The notes beneath the pieces were generated by a model, which worked only from the letters and a program-made list of their open reading frames with translations, ran no database searches and was not told where the DNA came from. From Punica granatum (taxonomy: Eukaryota; Streptophyta; Magnoliopsida; Myrtales; Lythraceae): 64,000 nucleotides of DNA. The translations under genes were made by a program, and so were the position numbers. Positions 1 through 10,688 of the stretch are shown here, piece by piece. Numbering within the stretch: the first letter of the stretch is position 1; each line of letters begins with the position of its first letter. The stretch lies in assembly GCF_007655135.1 (NCBI RefSeq), contig NC_045129.1:20372274-20436273 (forward strand), given 5' to 3'.

Positions 1-1005
1 CTAGCCAAGCCGAGCCGAGCCGAGCCAAGCCAAGCCGCGAGCCATGGTTCTCCTCTAAAGACAAGCCAAATGAGCCTCCACCACACATTTTCAAAATATC
101 TTCTTACACCCATCACTTCCCTTCTCCCATCCATCACCTCCCATCACCTTTCAAGACAACTTCCGCACCCTAATCTTCCCTCCAAAAATTCGGATCCCCT
201 AAGCACCACTTAATTGCACTTAACTCCACTTAATCTTGTCATTAAGCTTGCTTTTATAAGTGCATTGGGTCATTAACTTAATCACAACTCACCATCCATT
301 CTCTCTCAAGCTCTCTCACTCTAGAAAATCCTCTCAAGCCCCTTAGAGCTCAGCATTTTTCAGAAATTCGTCCAGCTTTCCCTCAGCCCGAAACCAAGGC
401 AAAATTGCCGGAAAACTCAACCGTTTTCCGGCGACCGCCACTCAACCCGAACCAAACTTGACCAAACTTTATATCCCACATGTATTCGACCTCCCGAGTC
501 CATTTCCAGTGTTAGTTTCGGCATTTGAAGCTTCCAGCATGCAGTTCCAGCCCAGTCCAGAATCGGGTCCCTAGGGAGTTTCCCGGTTTCTAGGCGAGTT
601 CTTCCTTCCTGACTTATCCGAGCCTCAAACAAACTACATATCCCACATGTATTCGACCTCCCGAGTCCATTTCCGGTGTTAGTTTTGCGATTTGAAGCTT
701 CCAGCTTGCCAAACCAGCTCTGTCCAGAACCGAGTTTCATAGGCATTTTCACGGTTTCCCGGGCTTCCTCGACATTTCCACCACCCCATGACTATGGCGA
801 GTCGTGCCATCACTTTCTAGGGGTTCCTTACAACCCTCACTCTCCCCCGTGACGAGGTGGTCGCGTGCCGAGAGCCGTCCAACCGTGCACCACCGCCATT
901 TCCCTCTTTTCTCCCTTCACAGATTTTTCCAGTTTTTTACCGGTTTTCTTTGCATCTTTCAGGAAAATAGACGTGTCCAATCATCATGAAACCACTGCAG
1001 GCATG
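1..1005. repeat. Non-coding repetitive DNA with a ~160-bp direct repeat
   Basis: No convincing gene is seen. The first 45 bases are a degenerate gccaagccgag repeat. Two related blocks, about 455-590 and 615-745, both start near tatcccacatgtattcgacc and continue through cgagtccatttcc and gatttgaagcttccagc, so this is an imperfect direct duplication. The ORFs that cross it have repetitive, low-information composition and no recognisable domain. The block lies upstream of, and may belong to, the long LTR-type repeat that follows. Confidence 0.5.
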
Positions 1006-1620
1006 ATCCTCACTTAGTTAGGAGTCCAATGCCACCGACCTTGCACCAAAAGACCACCGGGAGCCTCCCGTAGAGTCGTTTCTTCATCGGGTGCCAGTCG
1101 GGTTTGTTCCTCTGGTCGTCTCTTCTAACCCGAAATTTTCAGGAACGCACAGGTCAGCTCGGGTTGAATCTCGCTACGAGCCACCTATCACCATGTTCCT
1201 CACTCAGTTAGGAGTCCAATGCCACCGACCTTGCATCAAAAGACCGCCGGGAGCCTCCTGTAGAGCCTTTTCTTTGCCGGGTGCCAGTCGGGTCTGCTTG
1301 TCTCGACTGGATCTGTCTTTTTTTTTACTAACCCAACTTTGTTTTTGATTTCCGGAAAATCTACGCATGCTCTCCTTCCGAAACCACTGCAGGCATGATC
1401 CTCAGTGAGTTAGGAGTCCAATGCCACCAACCTTGCAGCAAAATACCACCGGGAGCCTCCGGGACAGCCATTTCTTTCTGACCTGCCCAGTCGGGTCAAT
1501 TCCGCCCAGTCGGTTCTGTTTTCTGCTAGCTAACCCGACTTTGTTTTCGATTTCCAGAAAATCTACGCATGCTCTCCTTCCGAAACCACCACAGGCGCGA
1601 TCCTTAGTCTCGTGGGAATC
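1006..1620. repeat. Three-unit direct repeat, period about 190-200 bp
   Basis: Units start at about 1006, 1197 and 1397, with the start of a fourth near 1598. Each begins with a gatcctcacttagttaggag-like phrase, then has aatgccacc and accttgca, a gaccaccgggagcctcc phrase, a cggttctg/gggtctg phrase, and a cgaaaccactgcaggc phrase before the next unit. The units are clearly diverged from one another. ORFs through the array are by-products of the repetition. Confidence 0.65.
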
Positions 1621-1959
1621 CAACACAACTGGCCTCGCGCGAAAATTTCATCCCGATCAACAGGTACAGCCCCGACAAGCCGGACTGCCAGTCGGGTCTG
1701 TCGCCGACCCGACTTCACTAACTCGGGTCTGTTCGTTCCAGGGGGCAGAATCGACTTCCCGAAGCCGTTTTCCGACTTTCCTCGACTTTTCCCGCATCCC
1801 GGGGATAGGTATAATCATTTCCGACTTAGAGAAGTTAGGACTTTTACGTTTTCTTTGCGTTTGTGGGGAGATAAGGAGGTCCATGACCGATTCGCATGCA
1901 AGTTCATGTTTTTATGTGTCTTTTACATCGTATTATGCATGTATTCATCGTATGTAGTG

Positions 1960-4390
1960 CTAACATGTCGGGAAATAGTTTGAATCGGAGTCGAGGAGAC
2001 CTCGTTGGCTCGAGCAAGCCAAAGGAACCTCTCGGCCTCACCCCAAGGGAGGTGGCCGAGAGCCCCTCTTGGCTTCCTCGGGCCATGGATGGCCTCCTTT
2101 CCCCGACTCAAGTCGTTTCCCGAGTTTTTACATTTTTTGCTTTCCATGAGTCGGTGCCGTTTTATTGATTCCTCTAAATATCGTGTTTGTGCTTGTTTGT
2201 ATGCTTAATTGTGTTCCTAAGATCATGGCGGCACCGGCTATGTAAAAAATGTATGTTATCATCGTGTTTGATGTTTTATGCATGCAAGAAACGGTCAAAA
2301 CTGATTCTTGGAATTGATTGTAATCACAATTTTCATTTAATCGTTCGTTTCATGTTAATTCATATGCTATATACGTTAATATCGAACAATCATTTCATTG
2401 ATCCATAACAATTGAGGTTTGAGGTCTCAATCATTAAACCAATCCCACAAACGGGTCAAATGGGACGTATCATTTGGCTAATTAAAACACTTGGACTAAA
2501 CAATTGGGCAAATTGATTATTAATTCATAAACGCATCGATGATTTACGGAACGGCGAGAATGCCCTTTTCCATTAAAAGCTCACAATTTCAAAACACCGA
2601 GACACGTAACACGAATAGAATAGACGTCTAACGAGTACTCGCGTGCTATGACTCGAGTCCAGGCCCGATTTGAGGCGGCTCGAGTCAAGACGCGCGAGTC
2701 CTTCTTGGACTTCTTCATGTGACGCGATCTCCAATTTATACACGAACATTGCAATTTTATCATCCAAGGGCATAATCGTCATTCCGTGATTCACCGATAC
2801 CCTAGGCGTTAAGGAGTTGGAAACACTTCGATCTATGAAAGAAAAGGGCAACCCGTTCGGGTACGAGTTTCATTCGCACGGCCCATTCCGTTCACTTTCG
2901 GTGTTTCTATCTTCTTATCGTAGATTCGGTGGTGAACATTTTATTTCAGTTACAAAACACGAAAAACTGAATCAATCATATATTTGGCCTAATCAAACAC
3001 TAGATAATGGATAGGCGGAATGATAGATTCCAATCTAGAGTCAAAACACGAGTTTGGCTAATTCGGTGAAGCCCCAGTGTCACCTCACTGAATAAGAGTC
3101 TTAAAACGAACACACACATGTAATTGGCTTAGAACCCTATCCTAATCCACCATCTATGTTTGCCTAGGTTAGATACATTGTTTGCTAACCAACCCCGGTT
3201 AATAACTGATTAAATCATGTACATTCGGCCTAATACACAACTTGTCTGTATTCACCGATACTTATCAGTTGTTGTCTGTATTTCATCAGTTTTATCAGTT
3301 TTCTTCTGTTTTATTCTTGCTTTTTGCTGATTTGTCACGATTCGGGCCCGAGCCCATAGGTTACGTGTTACACGGGGTCCAATGCCCCAAATCACCGAAC
3401 ATGAGGTCCAACGCCTCCTAATTCACCGAGCGTGTGCAACCCGAGTGCGGAATGGGATCTAGCCTTGATTCACCGTTACACTCCAATCACGGCCTATGTG
3501 GAAGGTAATTTGGATTGGGCGTGTGAAACGGATCTAGATATCACCCGGGAGCTCGATCGGCCCAACGGTTACAGTGGGAATCAACCGATTCTCCTGCAAA
3601 CCTTGGATCGATCGGACCCGACCCCCGGCTCCTTGAGCCCGCGTTGCCTTAATTCATTTATCGGTTATTCAAAATACACGGTGAGCCGGAGCAGAATAAT
3701 GGCCCAATACAAACCGATCGGGATCCATTTACTTATTCGGTTATACTTTGTAATTGTTCGAGAGAACATTGTGAGGATTCTATTTGTATGTTCATTCATC
3801 TCCTTGTAAGGATCCCCGATCGGTGAGCGAGAGATCCGAGTGCTGGATCGATTAAGTTGGTCTATCGCCACCAAAGGGTGAGTAAGCTTGGATACTCGTG
3901 GTTTCGGTTCACGCAGGGAATCGACCATCACGGTTCGATGAACTGTAACGCTAAGATAGTGAACCGACTCCTCGATGCACAAGCCTACTCATCTTTCGAA
4001 CTCTTGGCCCAACTTGATCAATTCATCGAATTTACAGTGTCAAAACGGGCGAGTCGAGCGCAACTCTAAATCACGCGGTAAATAAACAAAATGGCAAGCC
4101 TAGCAAGCTAGAGTACCGAAAGGGCGTGCGGGATATAGGCCCGCACGTAATAGAACCCCCGAATTCGAAATTTCCGGTTCCGTACGACCATTGCCTTAGC
4201 ATTTAGGTGTACCCCGTACCCCTAGACCCGAGCGACTCAACGACCCTCGACCTACGAGTCGTAAACAGTAAGTGGCGACTCCTTCTCACGCGCATCCGTC
4301 GCGCATCCCCACTGGAAGGTGGATACTCCCAAGCTGCGTTTGCTTAGGTGCGTGCATGCGTGCCCGACGAGATTAAATTCGGGTGCGCAC
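1960..4390 (+). repeat. Long Ty3/gypsy LTR-type repeat (Tat/Ogre-like), copy 1
   Basis: This stretch is repeated in diverged form at 32100-34880, and in part at 48955-49290 and 51540-51830. Shared landmarks are ccgatttgaggcg near 2670 and 32910, a cccgagtgcgg phrase near 3440 and 33930, and an end phrase aaattcgggt followed by a g/c-cacaca motif at 4375 and 34860. At 4273-4282 is TGGCGACTCC directly after gtcgtaaacagtaag. That motif commonly sits at the primer-binding position in plant Tat-lineage elements, so 1960-4270 is read as an LTR and 4283-4390 as the start of the untranslated leader. No pol gene follows, because the viral cluster interrupts at about 4390. The assignment to Tat is inferred from the motif and the LTR length. 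Confidence 0.5.
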
Positions 4391-4759
4391 ACTTCCAAGC
4401 TTATGCGTTTCTATGCCAGATGCGGTGACCAGAAACGGTTTTAAAAGCTGGATGAATGGGGTGCCTAGTATGACCTTATGGTTAAGGTTTCGTACTAGCA
4501 AGAATGATGTTTTGTACCGGACTCTATTCTGCTCAACTTCTACCTCGCTCAACTTGTAACTGATGTCGAGTTTGGTACCACTAACCGAAGAAAGTGATTC
4601 AGTTGTTCTTTCATAGAATCTGGCAGGAATGATTTGTTCATTAATGCAATTTTCATCTGCCCCTGTATCGAACAGAGTAGTTGCATCGATAAACAGATTA
4701 TGGTTTATGACAAGCGTGATCTTGATCAACCATCTGTTGGGAGAAAGTTCCCCTATCAT
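4390..4759 (-). pseudogene. Unit A aspartic protease domain, truncated
   Basis: Read on the minus strand from 4759, this is a retroviral-type pepsin domain. The catalytic DTGA motif sits at residue 31 of this stretch (about 4669) and an ILGTPFIQ flap/core motif follows further on. It processes the polyprotein in related viruses. Only about half of the residues match unit B protease (12212-11800) by eye, although the two units share nearly identical leaders. Viral homology stops near 4390, where host repeat begins, so RT and RNase H are missing. It is in frame with the coiled-coil segment upstream, apart from a single TGA at 4826-4828. Confidence 0.8.
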
Positions 4760-4825
4760 GGTTAGGGTTTCATGCTGGTCATTTTTTGATTGGTCCAGGG
4801 CCAGAGTCTCCTCTGGGTTTTTGTC

Positions 4826-5362
4826 CTATTTCATGAGGTTCTGATCAGAGCTGGCTGAGGGTTTTTGTGCCCCAGTGATGAGCTCTTCTAAATGGCTTAT
4901 TATGGTGGAGTGTTGTTGTTGCTCAAACTTGAGACAAACAATTTCACTTCTGAGATTATCGATTTCTTTTTGGGCATCAAACGAGATTTTATGAGCTCGT
5001 TTCTTGTCATGCCTTTTAAGGATTTCAGAGAGGTTGTAATTAGGGGTTTTGGTCTCGCTATAGAGATTGCCCTGTTTCAACTTCTCAAGGTATTGCTTTC
5101 TTAACAATGGGTTTTGGATTTGATCTGCTATTTCTAACAGAAATTCATGATCTTTTGTTAAGACATTTATCGATTTTTCATCGGATGACCAGTCAAGTTC
5201 ATCCATTTGCAGACCTTCTTCATCCTCTATGGAGGATCCTGTATCAGAGTCAGAAGACTCTATCAACAGGTTACAGATCTGGTTTTTGGTTTCTTCATCA
5301 ATTTCTAGTTGATGAATCTTTTTGTTGAGGTAGCAGTATTTCTGGGTATGGCCAGTTTTCCC
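4826..5362 (-). pseudogene. Unit A acidic and coiled-coil linker downstream of the zinc knuckle
   Basis: After the zinc knuckle the polyprotein frame continues with an acidic Ser/Asp/Glu-rich stretch (about 5270-5190), then a helical Lys/Glu/Leu-rich segment likely to form a coiled coil (about 5030-4890). It ends at a TGA at 4826-4828 just before the protease. A similar, shorter coiled coil precedes the protease of unit B at about 12370-12225. No enzyme motif is seen. It is probably a linker or assembly segment of the polyprotein. Confidence 0.6.
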
Positions 5363-7020
5363 TCACTTGAAACACTTAAAAGAGGAGCTGGACTTTTTCT
5401 CACTCTTATCAGTGGTCTGTGGTTTTGAGGGAATCCTAGATTTTTTATGGAAATGTTTGGGCTTATGTTTTCTGCTGCAGTCCCCACTGCAGGTTTTGGG
5501 TTTTCGACCTTTTTGTCGACCTGAAAAGAGGGATCGAATTGCTGGCAAAAATTGCCAAGCTCTTTCCTGGTCTGGGCCTTTTCTTTTTTCAATTGTTTTT
5601 GAAGTTTGTGCTGAGTACACATTCGGATACCTTCCTTATGGATGAAGCTGATCAGCTCTCCATAACTCAATTCTTTGTAAGGTATCTGGCCATGATTTAT
5701 GGATTTGATTTTGTTTCGGACTTGTTCTCCTAACAAGGTTGGCAAACCTGCTAAGAATTTTTCTTTCCAAAACGGCTGGTTACAATCCTCCCTAGACATG
5801 ACCCTAGTGAGGAAGGTATCTTTATATTGCCTAAAGTCAGACAGTCTTTTGCATTTTAGGTTTGACAACAAATCTAGGTTTTTGTCTTTGAGGTGAGAAG
5901 GATCTCCTACGAAGTGTTGGGAGATGGTAAAGACTAGAGTTGCTACGGCATCAGGGATATCTTCATTGTTAGAATCCCATATGATCTCACCTGCTTCATC
6001 AGTCTTGATGCTGGTCAGGATTTCATTTTGTTGAAAGGGCGATAGGTAGTTATCCCACCATCCTTTCAGTTGACCAGTGAACCCTGCTATTAGCATGTGT
6101 GCTATGGCTGGGTCAGACAGTCGCGTCTGGGTTTTGTAAGCATTTGACACCATTGTCATTTGCTGCAAGACGCTGAGTATGTTGTACTCAGATTGCCCGT
6201 CAATGTTCCACTCATATATGGCATTGGCACTATACCTATTCTGGACAATATTGAGTTTTTCTTCCAAAACTAGGTCTAGTGCACTTATGGTAGTGTAGTA
6301 GGGTTTTTGGGGTTCCTGCCACGCTATTTTGTTTAGTTCCCCGAACTTATCGATGGCGTTGACATTCGAGCCCTGAGACTCTTGTGTCTTGAGTTTTGTT
6401 GCTCTTAATGGTGTTCCTGGCTCTATTCCTGAAAGGGGAGTGTCCGGGATGACCATTCTGGGCAAACTTGTGAATGTGGAGTTTTCTTGGAGATTTATGC
6501 CTTTTATTTTTCTCTCTAGCTCCTGATTAAACTCTCTTTTACTGGAGATTGGGATCTCATGAGGTTTAAAAGGAGGTTTTCTGAGAGGTTCTATGGGTGA
6601 AGGTTTTGATTGGTTTGGACGACTAGAGGTCCCTACCTGATAGGCTGCAGGCTTGGTGACTTCTTGTTCTATCCTATCCAACTGGGAACCTATGGTGGAA
6701 AGACACTGGTTTGTGAAGTTGTTTTGTTCAAAGATGTTTTTAATATCTTTGAAGGTCAGTGAATCATCCACTTTCATTTTAAAGGGGGAGGCTTTGATCT
6801 CCGCTTTTTGATGAATTATTTGAAGGGTACCTAAAGGTGGGTGTGTTGACTCAATCGGGTCTGCGTTAGCAAGATCCCACTTAACGGTTTTCTGAGTTAC
6901 ACAAACCATTCTTTCTGGTACAAAATGGTTTTCAAACCAATCCCAAAACAGGATATTTGTGGAGTTTTTTAGCACGAAGGCTGTCCAACTAACCCTAATA
7001 TGAGAATTGGTATATTCTTC
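5305..7020 (-). pseudogene. Unit A capsid-type protein with shared N-terminal module
   Basis: Minus-strand ORF of over 550 codons. It opens with a module also found in unit B (an RNDF motif near 7075 through ILFWDWF at 6934-6954), then a Pro/Ser-rich linker (about 6690-6360). A gag/capsid-like core follows, including LKGWWDNYL at about 6045-6075 and a following Phe-x-Gly-Asp-Pro segment near 5910. A basic tail leads to the zinc knuckle. The frame changes near 5480, so the long ORF runs out of frame and ends at 5305 while the true C-terminus continues in another frame. In caulimovirids this protein packages the genome. Unit B contains no counterpart of the core or knuckle. Confidence 0.75.
5333..5374 (-). 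pseudogene. Zinc knuckle of unit A with its second cysteine turned into a stop
   Basis: The minus strand codes for a CCHC-type nucleic-acid-binding knuckle, C-x2-C-x4-H-x4-C, that ends at 5333. The codon for the second cysteine (5363-5365) reads TGA, one base from a cysteine codon. All other ligands and spacing are kept. Such knuckles mark the capsid/gag protein of reverse-transcribing viruses. This single change both kills the knuckle and ends translation. Confidence 0.8.
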
Positions 7021-7067
7021 AGAGAATGACTCATGGAACCATCTCCTTTTATCATTATTATGGGGCG

Positions 7068-7325
7068 CTAGGAAATCATTCCTAGCTTATCGTAATCTAT
7101 CTTAAATTCCTCAACTACTGTGTCTACCCTAGGGACAACTAACACAGGTAGTGATATCTGGGAATTCATATCAGAAATTTTTTGGTTAATTCTATCATGA
7201 AAAGAAATTCTTTTTCGGACAGAATTTTTATCGATTTTATGATTGGAATCTACACATGCATAAGAGGGAAACATCTTGAATAAACCCATATTCAAAAACA
7301 ATAAATCTTCCAGTCTCTCAAACAT
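7068..7325 (-). pseudogene. Unit A start of ORF1 (N-terminal segment, movement protein absent)
   Basis: The ATG at 7323-7325 is the same start used in unit B (14200-14202). The first dozen codons are identical between units and then the proteins diverge. After about 85 codons the frame closes at 7068, and the RNDF module continues in another frame, so there is a frameshift near 7080. The 30K-type movement domain that sits between start and module in unit B is absent here. Only about 60 residues separate them. I read it as the first segment of the capsid-bearing polyprotein. Confidence 0.65.
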
Positions 7326-8112
7326 TTATCAAGACTTTCTATACTGCATATCAGTTCCTTACCCTTAGAGCATTCCACACCTATCTTAGACGAAAGCTCT
7401 ACAGATCTATAGAACCATTAGCCTAGTGGTTTGAAGATGCTTAACCGTATCTAATTCTCCTACCTAGCTTCTCTCGAGATCAAGATCTAAGACATACCTA
7501 GACGGATGGCAGAAGCCTCACACAGTGTTTCCCTATAGGTTATAGCACATACCTTACCCAACTGCTGTACCTGGTTTTAACAATAATAGTAGACGAACAA
7601 ATTCCAAAAACTCATCTCTCACTAAAGATCCAAATCCTATCCCAACTGCTGTTCCTAGACGAACGATAATGTACTAGGATAACTCTTCTCCAGCCGATAA
7701 CCTCCATCTACTTAGACGGTGCTCATAACACTACCGGGCCATCGCATCCAATTTTTTCCCTGAACACTGCCCTAACCGTCGGGACTTACAAAACGGGAAT
7801 ACCTTAGGACTTCCCCCCGGGTTCCTATGAACGGTGAATGTGTAGGGTCCATTAGAGCGACTGGATGGACATTAGAACCTATTACATTATTTCTTAATCT
7901 AGCCTCAGTTCATTGTGATATCGGATCTAGACACCTAGAAAGATAATGATCTATGTCCGTTTCCTATCATTGTATAGGATATGCAAGAATACACTATAGG
8001 AAGAACACATGATGAGTTACTACCAGCCATGAAGGCGGTCCTAGATGATATGACCTACGAGCTCTACTGAATATAAGAATCTATACGGAATATACATCCT
8101 ATCCCCACCTAT
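7326..8112 (-). other. Long viral leader of unit A (5' common region)
   Basis: Non-coding sequence between the primer site and the ORF1 start, about 790 nt. It is nearly identical to 14203-15009 of unit B, apart from scattered substitutions and a 21-22 bp block present only in B (around 14850). Long structured leaders are typical of caulimovirids, where ribosome shunting carries initiation to the first large ORF. Whether shunting applies here is inference. No protein-coding signal is seen. Confidence 0.7.
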
Positions 8113-8125
8113 GGCTCTGATACCA
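8113..8125 (-). promoter_or_regulatory. tRNA-iMet primer-binding site, unit A
   Basis: The minus strand reads TGGTATCAGAGCC, complementary to the 3' end of plant initiator tRNA-Met. It is the minus-strand DNA primer site used by caulimovirids and marks position 1 of the viral genome. Confidence 0.85.
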
Positions 8126-8228
8126 TTTCTACCCAAGATCTATCGTAGGGGATAACCATGGAATACAGGAAGAACAAGGATCTGATATGCATAGACAATC
8201 AAGATAAATATAAGATCAACATGGAAGA

Positions 8229-8234
8229 TTTATT
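8229..8234 (-). terminator. Possible viral poly(A) signal AATAAA
   Basis: AATAAA on the minus strand, about 105 nt upstream of the unit A primer site. It repeats at 15126-15131 upstream of the unit B primer site. Terminal redundancy of caulimovirid RNAs would place a poly(A) signal in this area. At the D/C joint (17353) the homology breaks inside this motif. Confidence 0.4.
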
Positions 8235-8811
8235 CAGAACTTAGCCCATGATGGGCCAAAGGGAGTACATGATGTTCAAGAAAACAAAAGAAGACATGAG
8301 AAGAAAGAAAGAAAAGGAAAGAGTCTGTAAAGACTCAATCCATGCTTACACTGGAACTTACACTCAGAAAGGGGGTTGGAGGATCCGGGTTATAAGAGCC
8401 GGATGTTTACATATGAGAAGAAGAGAGAAAGAAGAGAATAGTATTATCGGTGGATGAGTCGTGTCCCTCGATGTTGGAAGGAGACTCCTCTTCTAGGCAG
8501 TGGTGGATGCCTTGTCGCTGTGCAGCTTTGGACTGTGCACTCACATGCGGGGTACTGTCGAGCTCAGTGGAAGAACTGTAGCTACAGTGACCTTTTTTGT
8601 CGTAGATAGTGACAGGAGGCTGCTTTATGTCGGGCACGTTCGCCGAAAGGTTTTTTGTCCTTTATGGTACTACTATGAGTAGTGGTGGGACGCTTCCGGA
8701 GATTGCGCTGATTATGTGGGGCATAGCCATTTGAGCCGAAAGGTTTTTTGTCCCGTAATGATCCACGTGCTGTTGCAGTGGGCGGACGCTCTCGGTTGCT
8801 GAGGCTAGCAA
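8235..8811 (-). other. Viral 3' common region, copy after unit B ORF2
   Basis: Non-coding region between the ORF2 stop and the next primer site, expected to carry promoter and 3'-end signals. It is nearly identical to 15132-15702 and 17356-17937. It holds two copies of gccgaaaggttttttgtcc about 90 bp apart (near 8642 and 8737) and purine-rich stretches near 8275-8320. Plus-strand ORFs of 60-70 codons recur in all three copies, but only because the DNA is repeated. They show no coding constraint or domain. Confidence 0.65.
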
Positions 8812-10260
8812 TTAATCTGAAGAGAAATCACTGCCGTCTTCTTCCCTGTGGGATTCTGATGCAGACGAAGCAGTGGTGTTCAGATCTTTGAGTTTCAGGA
8901 GAACCTAGCTAAGTCGTCCTATGTAATCCTCATCAGTTTTTGCTGCTGAAAGGAAGGACGAAGCGCGGGCTTTGACCTGGAGAAAGCTTTGGTGGTCCAC
9001 TTGTGCTTTGTCTGAGACAAGAGCATTTTTACGGAACCAATTGAGAACAAATTGCGAGTCAAGATGATCTACCTTCAACTTAACCCACCATTTGCATTTG
9101 AAGATTCTGGCCAGTGTCTGTAGGCCTGTCTGTTGATCAGGCTTGTATCCGAAAGACCAATTATGAACCCATGATAATCCAAAAATCTGGTAGAATTGGA
9201 GAAGCACGGGGAAAATGGTTTGGTTTCCCTGAGGTTTGAATCGAGAAGCAAACATGATGTAGGCTTCATGAATTATGGGAGGCAGTATGTCTGGAATGGG
9301 ACCCCAGATAGACCACCAGTGGGCAAACCAAAAGGGAAATATGGCCGTATTTTTGGAATGAAAAAAGATCAGCCAGGTGTGTCTGAACTCATGGTTTTGG
9401 TACAAAAATGCATTGTACCAAGCTTGCTGGTAATCCCAGTAGGAAACCATGGCATTATGGGGGAGATCGGACGAGAACCGGGCTTGGAATTTATGGATTT
9501 GGTATGGTTTTCCCTCATTCCATTCTCTCGGGTGGATCACTCTCAGGATTTTGGCTGTAGAGTGGGATATGGTGTTTGAGGAGCCAGGGACAAGGTGGTG
9601 TTTGAACTCAACTGAACCTGTATCACTCAAAATTTTCTCATAGTATTCCCGGGTTTTTGAAATGTCGAATGGCCGGAAATACCAGTTTTCAGGAAACAAT
9701 TTTGGTGCTGCGAAGAAGGGGTTTTCATGGTAAAAACCTTCTTCCATAATCAAAACAGTTTGAAATAATGATTTTGGAAACCATGGAGCTGTTTTTGAAG
9801 AGCTGGTTTCCTTATTGGAAAATGTTGTGAGAATTTTTTCTGCTCTTTTGGCAATATGCCTAGAGCTCTCTCCCTTACTAGTCTCCAGCAAAGGAGGAGA
9901 TATCCCAGATAGCACCTGTGCTAATTCTGGTTTATCTTTTAATACGGTAATCCATTGCTGGACTACGGTATTATTATCGAGATTATGAGGAGAATAACTC
10001 TGTTTTTCAAGAGTTTGAATCTCCTTTTTGGGTTTAGGAATTTTACCTGGCAGAGTTTGCATGCAGCTCTGCTTATCGATCTCCTGTTGGAGAGTCTGTC
10101 GATAGGTTTTTATCTGGCTATCAACAGTGATCTGACCAATGGAGGGTTGGCCAGAGGCCTTATGATGTGAGGATTGCTCCTCAATTTTTATCGACTGGCT
10201 GGGAGCCAGCTGTGTTGAGGCCGTAGCCTCTTTTTTGGAGGAACGAGTCCTCATGCTCAT
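8812..10260 (-). pseudogene. Unit B ORF2, unknown-function viral protein
   Basis: ORF2 starts at the ATG 10258-10260. This overlaps the RNase H stop as ATGA, a typical reinitiation arrangement. The N-terminal ~150 residues are Ser/Lys/Gln-rich and probably disordered. The C-terminal ~300 residues are Trp/Phe/His-rich and look globular, with an FPFWFAHWWSIWGPIPD run near 9300. One TAG at 8905-8907 ends it 31 codons before the stop used in unit D (TAA at 8812-8814 here). Florendoviruses are known for an ORF2 without assigned function. I recognise no enzyme motif. It is closely similar to the unit D copy and unrelated by eye to the unit C ORF. Confidence 0.75.
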
Positions 10261-10680
10261 GGTGGTACCTGCAAGAATTCTCTTGTCAGGAAATCAGGGA
10301 GACTGTTAGTCTCACCTTTTATGAATTCGATGTCAAAATCAAATACACTCAAGATAGCTTGCCATCGAGCAAAAATCTGTTTTGATGCAATGTTTTGAAC
10401 ATCTTTTTGTAGAACCTCTTTTGCAGATTTACAATCAATCCGAAGTAAAAACCTTTGGTTTAAAAGATCAGATTGAAATTTAGAAATGCAAAGGACCACA
10501 GAAAGAATTTCCTTTTTTATGGTTGAATAATTCTTCTGTGTTGGGTTCCAATGTTTTGATGTGAACTGGACAACTTTTTCTTGTCCATTTTTTGATTGTT
10601 TCAAGATTCCTCCGTATCCTTCTTCAGAGGCGTCTGTTTCAACAATCTTTTTTGCAGATGGGTCTGCTAAGTGTAAACAG
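10257..10680 (-). pseudogene. Unit B RNase H domain
   Basis: C-terminal RNase H of the polyprotein, which degrades the RNA strand during reverse transcription. The ETDASEEGYGG phrase near 10640, the STIKKEILSVV phrase, the RIDCKSAK segment and a terminal FIKGETNSLPDFLTRE are typical of Ty3/caulimovirid RNase H. It is in frame with RT but separated from it by one TAA at 10689-10691; unit D has lysine at that position. It ends at the ATGA overlap with ORF2. Confidence 0.85.
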
Positions 10681-10688
10681 GGCTGAGT

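Noticed and set aside
1006..1620. Possible CRISPR-like array
   Set aside because: Units are ~195 bp, diverged and without spacers, in a plant nuclear sequence.
1421..1957. 178-codon plus-strand ORF near the window start
   Set aside because: It runs through the ~195-bp repeat array and into an LTR-type repeat; other frames are equally open, and no family is recognisable.
8248..8682. Plus-strand ORFs of 60-69 codons, repeated almost unchanged at 15146-15580 and 17374-17808
   Set aside because: They lie antisense in the shared viral 3' region. Their similarity follows from DNA duplication, they have no domain, and the sense strand explains the region.
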